Source of the DNA: Flavobacterium croceum DSM 17960
Lineage (GTDB): Bacteria > Bacteroidota > Bacteroidia > Flavobacteriales > Flavobacteriaceae
DNA: 64,000 bases
Assembly (NCBI RefSeq): GCF_002917885.1
Contig: NZ_PQNY01000003.1
Span: forward strand, 124,001-188,000
Direction: 5' to 3'
Of the stretch, positions 52,769-59,280 are shown in pieces; position 1 is the first letter of the stretch, and each line of letters opens with the position of its first letter. The position numbers and the translations under genes were made by a program. The notes beneath the pieces were generated by a model. The model did not search any database, had not been told where the DNA came from, and worked only from the letters and a program-made list of their open reading frames with translations.

Positions 52769-53524
52769 ATGAAAGCAACAATCAATAATTTCCAAATCGA
52801 CCTATCAAAACCCATTGACATCTCGATTTCATTATCCAATACAGAAACAAATCCAATAGCATGGTATATAGAAAAACCTGTTATAGAACCCGTTACCTTT
52901 GGAGAATGGATAGGAAAAGTTTCTAAAGGAAGTTCTACCAACTTTAACAATATTTTTTTTAATCCACACGGTCATGGTACACATACAGAATGTTTGGGGC
53001 ATATTACCCATGAGTTTTACTCTATAAACCAATGCTTAAAAAAATTTTTTTTTACTGCCGAATTAATCACAATTACTCCCAAAAATTACAACACAGACTT
53101 TGTTATTACAAAACAACAAATTCAAGATGCACTTAAAAATAATACACCAGAAGCCTTAATAATAAGAACTTTACCAAATAGTAACGACAAAAAATCCAAA
53201 AACTACTCACATACCAATCCGCCTTATTTAGTAGAAGAAGCTGCCGTTTATCTTCGTGAAATAGGCGTACAACATTTGCTAATAGATTTACCAAGTGTAG
53301 ATCGAGAAGAAGATGGTGGCGCACTTTTGGCACACAAAGCTTTTTGGAATGTACAAAACATTACCAACCTTAACCCCGATGCTCGCTTGCATTGCACAAT
53401 AACCGAAATGATTTTTGTCGAAAACACTATTGCCGACGGTAATTACCTTTTAAACTTGCAAATCGCTTCGTTTGAAAACGATGCTACGCCCAGCAAACCT
53501 GTTTTGTACAAAATTATAGCTTAA
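52769..53524 (+). CDS. Cyclase-family (kynurenine-formamidase-like) hydrolase
   Basis: 251 residues, PF04199-type fold. N-terminal DLSKPIDISISLS matches the family opening. The metal motif reads NPHGHGTHTECLGH (H67, H69, H72, E74) instead of the usual HxGTHxD, so ligand spacing differs from the KynB type. The C-terminal part shows HLLIDLPSVDREEDGG and HCTITEMIFVE. Related enzymes hydrolyse N-formylkynurenine or other amides and lactones; the substrate here is unknown. The ATG at 52769 sits just outside the GxxExxY cassette, which may have displaced its native promoter. Confidence 0.85.
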   Translation: MKATINNFQIDLSKPIDISISLSNTETNPIAWYIEKPVIEPVTFGEWIGKVSKGSSTNFNNIFFNPHGHGTHTECLGHITHEFYSINQCLKKFFFTAELITITPKNYNTDFVITKQQIQDALKNNTPEALIIRTLPNSNDKKSKNYSHTNPPYLVEEAAVYLREIGVQHLLIDLPSVDREEDGGALLAHKAFWNVQNITNLNPDARLHCTITEMIFVENTIADGNYLLNLQIASFENDATPSKPVLYKIIA

Positions 53525-53601
53525 AAAAAACGTCTTGTAATGCAATAACCGTTTCTATAAACAAATTGAACATTGCTTTTTTTTCAAAAAATCTTAAAAC
53601 G

Positions 53602-53973
53602 ATGAATATCCAACAACTGTATGAATTTTGCCTCTCCAAAAAAGGAGTAACCGAGCATTTCCCTTTTGACGAAGATACTCTTGTTTTTAAAGTAGGCGGA
53701 AAAATGTTTGCTTTAACCTCTTTAAAAAAGTTTGAAACTGGGCAACCTTCGTTAAATTTAAAATGCAACCCCGAAAAAGCATTAGAACTTCGTGCCAATT
53801 ACCAAGGTATAGAACCGGGTTACCACATGAGCAAAGTACACTGGAATACGGTTCATATCAACCAAGATGTTTCTACAAAGCTGCTCTGCGAACTCATTAC
53901 TCACTCTTACGATTTGGTTTTCAAAAGTTTGACCAAAAAAATTCAAGACGAAATCAATAAATTAGAAAAATAG
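53602..53973 (+). CDS. MmcQ/YjbR family DNA-binding-like protein
   Basis: 123 residues from ATG 53602; an in-frame TTG at 53566 is less likely. The pattern LYEFCLSKKGVTEHFPFDEDTLVFKVGGKMFALTSL at the N-terminus, then LNLKCNPEKALELRANYQGIEPGYHMSKVHWNTV, defines the MmcQ/YjbR (CyaY-like) family. These small proteins have a double-wing fold and no proven activity in vivo. The gene stands alone between the cyclase gene and an interspersed repeat. Confidence 0.88.
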   Translation: MNIQQLYEFCLSKKGVTEHFPFDEDTLVFKVGGKMFALTSLKKFETGQPSLNLKCNPEKALELRANYQGIEPGYHMSKVHWNTVHINQDVSTKLLCELITHSYDLVFKSLTKKIQDEINKLEK

Positions 53974-54027
53974 GTATTATTTTTGATTGTTTTTTAGAGC
54001 ACCTACATACTATTTCAATGTACTTGC

Positions 54028-54073
54028 ATTCCTGCTTTTCGCACTACAAGGTAGTTTGCTACAATCAGGGCTA
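54028..54073 (+). repeat. Interspersed intergenic repeat, copy E (minimal form)
   Basis: ATTCCTGC...AATCAGGGCTA in only 46 bases, with a 5-bp ACTAC/GTAGT hairpin in the middle. It is the shortest of five copies and helps define the conserved ends. Confidence 0.65.
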
Positions 54074-54118
54074 AAATAGAAATACCATTTTTCAGAACAA
54101 AAATTTTAAACATACAAC

Positions 54119-54817
54119 ATGATAGATAACTTAAAAAAGATACTCAACGAAGATCAAGACCCAAAAGCTATTGAAAAAATAACCTCAAAATTGGAAAACC
54201 TATTAATGTCCAATGAAGAAGTAGGTTACATTGCAGTACAAAAAAAACCCGCTATTACTGTTCTACCCGACAGCATTGTTGTTACCAACAAACGAATTAT
54301 TTTATGTAAACCAAAAAACTTAGGTTTATCTATGGAATTTGTAGATTACGATTGGGACGATATATCGGGATCTTTTGTAAAAGAAGGTTTACTTGGAGCC
54401 GAATTTACATTTTCAACAAAATCCGATTTAACACATACTGTAGATTATTTACCAAAAAATCAAGCTCGAAAACTCTATACTTATGCCAAAGAGCAATTAG
54501 ATTTATTAAAAAATGCGGCAACAACTGCGCCTTCTTCGTCTATTAAAGAAGAAATTGCGCCTGTTTTTGACGAAATTATAGAAGAAACTCCTGTAGAAGA
54601 AGTTACTAACTTTGCCGAAATTTTGCCTGCAACCGCAGAAATCATACCAGATACCGAAGTAGAATCGCCCATAAGCCAGAAAGACAATCCATTGGCACAT
54701 CTATCAAAAGAAGAGTTGTTTGAAAAACTTCAAAACTATAAAAAACTTTTAGACAACGGTTTAATACTACAAGGTGAATACGACCGTCTTAAAACAGAAA
54801 TTTTAAATTATTTATAG
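54119..54817 (+). CDS. PH-like and SHOCT domain protein
   Basis: 232 residues. Residues about 30-125 resemble the bacterial PH domain (EEVGYIAVQKK..., VLPDSIVVTNKRIILCKPK, FVDYDWDDISG). A low-complexity acidic Pro/Glu linker follows (about 130-190). The C-terminus (about 196-232, HLSKEELFEKLQNYKKLLDNGLILQGEYDRLKTEIL) is a SHOCT motif, a short helix pair used for oligomerisation. No signal peptide is seen, so it is cytoplasmic. Role unknown. It ends at a strong terminator and stands alone. Confidence 0.82.
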   Translation: MIDNLKKILNEDQDPKAIEKITSKLENLLMSNEEVGYIAVQKKPAITVLPDSIVVTNKRIILCKPKNLGLSMEFVDYDWDDISGSFVKEGLLGAEFTFSTKSDLTHTVDYLPKNQARKLYTYAKEQLDLLKNAATTAPSSSIKEEIAPVFDEIIEETPVEEVTNFAEILPATAEIIPDTEVESPISQKDNPLAHLSKEELFEKLQNYKKLLDNGLILQGEYDRLKTEILNYL

Positions 54818-54839
54818 AACTGTAATTTAACTAAGGTAA

Positions 54840-54879
54840 TAAATGCTTTGAGTTTTCCAATTCAAAGCATTTATTTTTT
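54840..54879 (+). terminator. Terminator after the PH/SHOCT gene
   Basis: A perfect 12-bp stem (54840-54851 with 54862-54873, AAATGCTTTGA/TCAAAGCATTT) is followed by six T. Confidence 0.92.
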
Positions 54880-54923
54880 GAAAGAAAAAACCTACTTTCA
54901 ATCTGTAACTTTTGCTACCTTAT

Positions 54924-54942
54924 TATACTAGATTCTAGTATA
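54924..54942. promoter_or_regulatory. Perfect 19-bp palindrome, probable operator of the SQR-like gene
   Basis: TATACTAGA T TCTAGTATA: two perfect 9-bp half-sites around a single central T, ending 25 bases before the ATG at 54968. A promoter-like TAACTTTTG (54906-54914) lies just upstream, so a bound dimer would sit at or just after the transcription start. No regulator gene is adjacent. Confidence 0.6.
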
Positions 54943-54967
54943 CCTTTATGCTGTAAAAGAACAAATT

Positions 54968-56170
54968 ATGACAACTACAGTAATTATAGGAGGAAGTTTT
55001 GCCGGAATGACGGCTGCACTAGAAATAAAACGAAAAGGAAAAGACCAACACAAAGTAATATTAATAGACAAATCACCGTTGTTTTTGTTTATTCCGTCGC
55101 TTATTTGGGTTCCTTTTGGCAGAAGAGAAATCAAAGACATTTCGTTTAAAAAAGAAGATATTTTAAAGAAAAAAGGAGTAGATTTTGTACACGCCGAAGC
55201 CATATCTGTAAACACAAATACTCAAATAGTAACCACAGACAAAGGTGATTTTAAATACGACCATTTGGTGGTAGCTACTGGGCCTAAAGTAAAATATAAT
55301 GTTGCTCCAGGTGTAGAAGAATACACACATTATATAGGTACGCCCAATGGAGCTATGAAAGCGAGAAAAGCATTAGAAGAATTTAAAAAAAATCCAGGAG
55401 CTATAGTAATTGGTGCTACACAAAATGCAGGTTGTATGGGTGCTGCTTATGAATTTTTATTCAACACCGAAAAATGGCTTAGAGAGCAAAACATCCGTAA
55501 AAAAGTAGACCTATATTGGGTTACACCCGAAGACTATTTGGGACATTTTGGTATTGATGGTATGCCTCTTGGAGAAACTATGCTTAAAAGTTTTATGAAA
55601 ATGTTCAACATACATTATCGTACACAAGTAGGCATACAAGAAGTAACAGAAAATAAAGTAAAACTCACCAATGGAGAAGAAATAGACTACAAATTCTCGA
55701 TGATGATGCCTCCATTTATTGGAGTAGATTTTGTTACAAACTCACCTACTCTACAAGCTACAACCAATGGCTATATACCCGTGGGCGATGATTACAAACA
55801 CAGTACAATACCAAATGTTTGGGCAGCAGGTATAGCCGTAGATGTAAAACTACCGTTTACACCAAAAACAGTTCCGTTTGCATCTCCAAAAACAGGTTAT
55901 CCTAGCGACGAAACTGGTAAAATTGTTGCAGAAAATATTGTTCGTACAGCAAAAGGACAAACCAATTTAAAGAAAAAAGCTTGGGGAAAAATTCCAGGAG
56001 TTTGCATTATGGATGCTGGCAAAAAAGAAGTTATTATTTTTAGCGATCATTTATTTAAACCAAGAAATTTTGCAATCATGCTACCCAATGTAATTTATGA
56101 TTTTAATAAAGTTATTCTCGAAAAATATTTTCTTTGGAAAACCAAAAAAGGATATTCTTTTCTACCTTAA
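54968..56170 (+). CDS. Sulfide:quinone oxidoreductase-like FAD flavoprotein
   Basis: 400 residues. N-terminal FAD motif VIIGGSFAGMTAA (5-17), second nucleotide-binding strand AIVIGATQNAGCMGAAYEF, and C-terminal FAD segment NVWAAGIAVDV. Both redox cysteines of SQR enzymes have equivalents: C156 in NAGCMGAAYE and C346 in GVCIMDAG. The C-terminal amphipathic stretch could attach to the membrane. SQR oxidises sulfide and passes electrons to the quinone, here menaquinone. Substrate assignment rests on these motifs; a related NADH-like function is the alternative. The gene is monocistronic, with a palindromic operator upstream and a terminator downstream. Confidence 0.82.
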   Translation: MTTTVIIGGSFAGMTAALEIKRKGKDQHKVILIDKSPLFLFIPSLIWVPFGRREIKDISFKKEDILKKKGVDFVHAEAISVNTNTQIVTTDKGDFKYDHLVVATGPKVKYNVAPGVEEYTHYIGTPNGAMKARKALEEFKKNPGAIVIGATQNAGCMGAAYEFLFNTEKWLREQNIRKKVDLYWVTPEDYLGHFGIDGMPLGETMLKSFMKMFNIHYRTQVGIQEVTENKVKLTNGEEIDYKFSMMMPPFIGVDFVTNSPTLQATTNGYIPVGDDYKHSTIPNVWAAGIAVDVKLPFTPKTVPFASPKTGYPSDETGKIVAENIVRTAKGQTNLKKKAWGKIPGVCIMDAGKKEVIIFSDHLFKPRNFAIMLPNVIYDFNKVILEKYFLWKTKKGYSFLP

Positions 56171-56177
56171 GTAAGTA

Positions 56178-56225
56178 TTTAAACAAAAAATCCAACAAAT
56201 ATTACTGTTGGATTTTTTGTTTAAA
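56178..56225. terminator. Long bidirectional terminator between the SQR-like gene and DUF4407
   Basis: A 20-bp stem (56178-56197 with 56206-56225, ATCCAACA/TGTTGGAT core) has an 8-base loop, with A/T tracts on both sides of two convergent genes. Confidence 0.92.
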
Positions 56226-56241
56226 AAAACCTTTTGTATTG

Positions 56242-57342
56242 CTACATTGATTTTTTCTGTTTTTCTACAAAACCATCTGCCTGAAGTTTTAATAATTCCA
56301 TAGCTCCTTTTTTCTTGTATTGAAAAAGCTCTCTATCTTCTTTTATTTCGGCATAGACTTTATCGTAAATTTCGGCATCTGTTTTCTTTTGCAACTCGCT
56401 TTGATAACGGTTTTGAGTTAGCATATTTACTATGCCCATTTCTTTGTCTTCCAGTTTAAAATCGTATTCCCCTTTTGGAGAAAGTAATTTGGCGATTACA
56501 GGTGCCGTTTCTATAGCAAGAAACAATAGCATAATAAAAAAACTAGGTATAAATGGCAATTTATTTAAAGCATTAATACGAGCCATAAGACCGTCAAAAC
56601 CATCTATAACAGGTTGGGTTTCGCTAACTTTTTTATCTAAATTTGCTTGCAACTCTTTTGCTCTTATTTCTTTTTCTGCAATAATTTTTGCATTGGCATT
56701 TTTTAAAGAATCTAACTGCCGAACTGATAAATCATAAGCATTACGCTTTTCTTTATAAATAGGTCCCTTTCCCATTTTTTTGGTTCCTGCAGTACCTTCA
56801 GCCTCTGTAATATACGAAGTATAAAGGTTGGACACTTCTTTCTCTTTGCTTTTTATAGCACTCTTTAAGCTGTCCAACTCTGCTTTGTTTTTATCTACAT
56901 CTGTTTTAAAAAAATTGGATACTTGCTTTTTATTGCTTAAAGCCATATCATTTTTTTGTTTGAGAAGCACCGCATTGATTTCTTTTTCAAAAATTTTAAT
57001 TTCTAAGGGTTTAGAAATAACGATAGCAATAATTATTGCTAATACGATACGTGGGGTTGCTTGCCAAAATTCTGTGCTAAATTTATCTCTCTTTTTGATA
57101 GTAGAAACAATAAATCTATCGAGATTAAAAATAAGTAAACCCCATACTATACCAAAACCTATAGCCATATAGGGATTGTCAAACACTGTATATAAGGCAT
57201 ATCCGCTGGCAATAAAAGCCATAATTGCTGTAAAAAAAACAGTTGCGCCTATACCCGCATATTTGTTTTGTTCGCCATTTGCGCAACTTTCTACAATGTC
57301 TTTATCGACACCAGAACAAAGAATAAAAAAACGTTTTAACAT
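56242..57342 (-). CDS. DUF4407 membrane protein
   Basis: 366 residues from ATG 57342 (MLKRFFILCSGVDKDIVESC, the family start). A longer TTG frame would translate a GC-rich repeat into RRSRTVWSAA-type residues and is rejected. About four helices lie at 30-52, 55-75, 92-112 and near 270-290. A long helical region (about 115-265) contains coiled-coil-like segments (DSLKSAIKSKEKEVSN, ELQANLDKKVSE). Function is unknown; the family is common in Bacteroidetes and Actinobacteria. Position alone suggests nothing more specific. Confidence 0.82.
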   Translation of the reverse strand: MLKRFFILCSGVDKDIVESCANGEQNKYAGIGATVFFTAIMAFIASGYALYTVFDNPYMAIGFGIVWGLLIFNLDRFIVSTIKKRDKFSTEFWQATPRIVLAIIIAIVISKPLEIKIFEKEINAVLLKQKNDMALSNKKQVSNFFKTDVDKNKAELDSLKSAIKSKEKEVSNLYTSYITEAEGTAGTKKMGKGPIYKEKRNAYDLSVRQLDSLKNANAKIIAEKEIRAKELQANLDKKVSETQPVIDGFDGLMARINALNKLPFIPSFFIMLLFLAIETAPVIAKLLSPKGEYDFKLEDKEMGIVNMLTQNRYQSELQKKTDAEIYDKVYAEIKEDRELFQYKKKGAMELLKLQADGFVEKQKKSM

Positions 57343-57365
57343 GATTGATTGATTTTGATTTTTAT

Positions 57366-57399
57366 CCGCTGCGCTCCAAACAGTTCTGCTACGCCTCGG
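57366..57399. repeat. GC-rich patch upstream of DUF4407, probable dispersed-repeat fragment
   Basis: A 34-base stretch of CCGCTGCGCTCC...GCTACGCCTCGG character, far more GC-rich than its surroundings and resembling the CGCTACG cores of repeat copies B and C. Read in the minus frame it gives RRSRTVWSAA, a typical false N-terminal extension. Confidence 0.45.
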
Positions 57400-57473
57400 T
57401 TGATGATTGATATACAAATTTAACGCCAAAAATGTTGAAATATTACAATATTTTTCTATTCTATGGTTTTATT

Positions 57474-57562
57474 GCGTTAGGGATAGTAGTGAAAAGCCCG
57501 CAGTGAGGAGTTTACGACGAGCGAGGACTTGTAACGTATAGCCCGACCCGAAGGGTAACGCC
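57474..57562. repeat. GC-rich structured intergenic element
   Basis: An 89-base block starting GCGTTAGGGATAG and ending GGGTAACGCC, with outer GCGTTA/TAACGC pairing (57474-57479 with 57556-57561) and an inner CCC-GACCCGAA-GGG hairpin. It is markedly GC-rich within an AT-rich gap. I recall similar blocks in other flavobacterial intergenic regions, but it occurs once here. Confidence 0.5.
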
Positions 57563-57581
57563 AAAAAAGAAAATAAAATAT

Positions 57582-57615
57582 AAAAGCCTAACACTTTAAG
57601 GTTTGTTAGGCTTTT
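57582..57615 (-). terminator. Terminator after the M20 dipeptidase gene
   Basis: A 12-bp stem AAAAGCCTAACA/TGTTAGGCTTTT (57582-57593 with 57604-57615) lies 12 bases past the stop on the minus strand, with a T-rich tail. Confidence 0.9.
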
Positions 57616-57626
57616 TTGAGAGTTTA

Positions 57627-59015
57627 CTATTTTGACATCTCCACAAAATATTTATAAAACAACGGAATAGTCTCAATACCTTTTAAATAATTGAATACTC
57701 CGTAATGCTCGTTTGGTGAGTGAATAGCATCACTGTCTAATCCAAAGCCCATTAATATAGTTTTAGATTTTAATTCTTTTTCAAACAACGCTACAATTGG
57801 AATGCTTCCGCCAGAACGCACAGGAATAGCTGGCACTCCAAAGGTTTCTGTATAGGCTTTATTGGCCGCTTGGTAACCAATACTATCTATTGGTGTTACA
57901 TAGCCTTGTCCGCCGTGATGCGGAGTTACTTTTACTTTTACAGCAGGTGGTGCAATACTTTCAAAATGTTTGGTAAATAATTCGGTAATTTCTTCCCAAT
58001 CTTGATTTGGTACTAATCGCATAGAAATTTTAGCATACGCTTTGCTTGCAATAACGGTTTTGGCTCCTTCGCCTGTATAACCTCCCCATATACCATTTAC
58101 ATCGAGTGTAGGTCGTATAGAGTTTCTTTCGTTGGTTACATAACCTTTCTCACCATAAACATCGTTAATATCTAATGCTTTTTTGTAATTATCTAAACTA
58201 AACGGGGCTTTTGCCATTTCGGCTCTTTCCTGTTCTGTTAGTTCTTCTACTTTGTCGTAAAAACCAGGGATGTTTATTTTATTGTCTTCATCGTGTAAAG
58301 ATGCTATCATTTGACATAAAATATTAATAGGGTTTGCTACTGCTCCTCCATATAAACCCGAATGCAAATCGCGATTAGGCCCTGTAACTTCTACTTCAAC
58401 ATAGCTTAATCCTCTAAGCCCTGTAGTTATAGACGGTTGTTGATTGGAAATCATACCTGTATCGGAAATCAAAATTACATCGTTGGCCAATTTCTGTTGA
58501 TTATGTTGTACAAACCAACTCAGACTTGACGAGCCAACTTCTTCTTCTCCTTCTATCATAAATTTTACATTGCATGGCAGGCAGTTGTTTTTTATCATGT
58601 ATTCAAATGCTTTTACATGCATATACATTTGCCCTTTATCGTCGCAAGCACCACGGGCAAAAATGGCTCCTTCGGGATGTATTTCGGTTGGTTTTATTAC
58701 AGGTTCAAAAGGTGGCGATGTCCATAAATCTATAGGATCTGGTGGTTGCACATCGTAATGACCATATACCAATACTGTTGGTAAATTGCTATCTATAATA
58801 TGTTCACCATATACTATAGGATAACCTGGAGTTTCGCATATTTCTACTTTATGGCAACCTGCATTTTGAAGGCTATTTTTAACAGCTTCTGCTGTAGCAA
58901 GCACATCGTGAGCATAAGCAGTATCGGCACTAACCGATGAAATTTTTAATAACTCTATAAGTTCGTTAATAAATCGTTCTTTATTGTCTTGAACGTATTG
59001 TTTTATATTATCCAT
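57627..59015 (-). CDS. M20 family dipeptidase
   Basis: 462 residues, metallopeptidase of the M20A/C type. Zinc and catalytic motifs: VYGHYDVQPPDP (His ligand and following Asp), GACDDKGQMYMH with the bridging Asp, and IEGEEEVGSSS (catalytic and metal Glu). A lid/dimerisation domain lies at about 200-350 (DLHSGLYGGAVANPI). The C-terminal DAIHSPNEHYG carries the last His. No signal peptide, so it is cytoplasmic and hydrolyses dipeptides, a downstream step after POT uptake elsewhere in the window. ATG 59015; monocistronic with its own terminator. Confidence 0.94.
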   Translation of the reverse strand: MDNIKQYVQDNKERFINELIELLKISSVSADTAYAHDVLATAEAVKNSLQNAGCHKVEICETPGYPIVYGEHIIDSNLPTVLVYGHYDVQPPDPIDLWTSPPFEPVIKPTEIHPEGAIFARGACDDKGQMYMHVKAFEYMIKNNCLPCNVKFMIEGEEEVGSSSLSWFVQHNQQKLANDVILISDTGMISNQQPSITTGLRGLSYVEVEVTGPNRDLHSGLYGGAVANPINILCQMIASLHDEDNKINIPGFYDKVEELTEQERAEMAKAPFSLDNYKKALDINDVYGEKGYVTNERNSIRPTLDVNGIWGGYTGEGAKTVIASKAYAKISMRLVPNQDWEEITELFTKHFESIAPPAVKVKVTPHHGGQGYVTPIDSIGYQAANKAYTETFGVPAIPVRSGGSIPIVALFEKELKSKTILMGFGLDSDAIHSPNEHYGVFNYLKGIETIPLFYKYFVEMSK

Positions 59016-59121
59016 GTTACAGTTTTTGATTTATGTCAAATATACAAAAATGATTTTCAATTTATTAAAAAGTAAAATGGTAACGAAATAAAAATATTTT
59101 AAATAAATGTATCAATAGGCT

Positions 59122-59150
59122 TTGGAAATAAAAAATAATATCTATATTTG
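59122..59150 (+). promoter_or_regulatory. Promoter for tRNA-Leu
   Basis: -33 TTG (59122-59124, in TTTGG) and -7 TATATTTG (59143-59150) are 18 bases apart; the -7 box is identical to the one before tRNA-Phe. Confidence 0.72.
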
Positions 59151-59164
59151 CACTCACAATTTTT

Positions 59165-59246
59165 GCGGGTGTGGCGAAATTGGTAGACGTGCCAGACTTA
59201 GGATCTGGTGCCGCAAGGCGTGTAGGTTCGAGTCCTATCACCCGCA
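59165..59246 (+). tRNA. tRNA-Leu (anticodon UAG)
   Basis: 82 bases, class II with a long variable arm (TGCCGCAAGGCGT). The acceptor GCGGGTG/CACCCGC is perfect. The anticodon stem CCAGA/TCTGG has loop CTTAGGA, giving UAG. The T arm is TAGG-TTCGAGT-CCTA. Discriminator A; CCA not encoded. Confidence 0.98.
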
Positions 59247-59250
59247 CAAA

Positions 59251-59277
59251 AGGCTTAGAAATTCTAAGCCTTTTTTT
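59251..59277. terminator. Terminator shared by tRNA-Leu and the AsmA-like gene
   Basis: An 8-bp stem AGGCTTAG/CTAAGCCT (59251-59258 with 59264-59271), extendable inward by AA/TT, is followed on the plus strand by a seven-T run. It ends just before the opposing stop codon. Confidence 0.85.
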
Positions 59278-59280
59278 ATT

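Noticed and set aside
57343..57429. Extended N-terminus of DUF4407 through RRSRTVWSAA
   Set aside because: This is translation of a GC-rich repeat patch from a TTG codon; the family begins at MLKRFF.
57474..57562. GC-rich block as a tRNA or riboswitch
   Set aside because: No acceptor/anticodon pattern and no known aptamer core can be traced.
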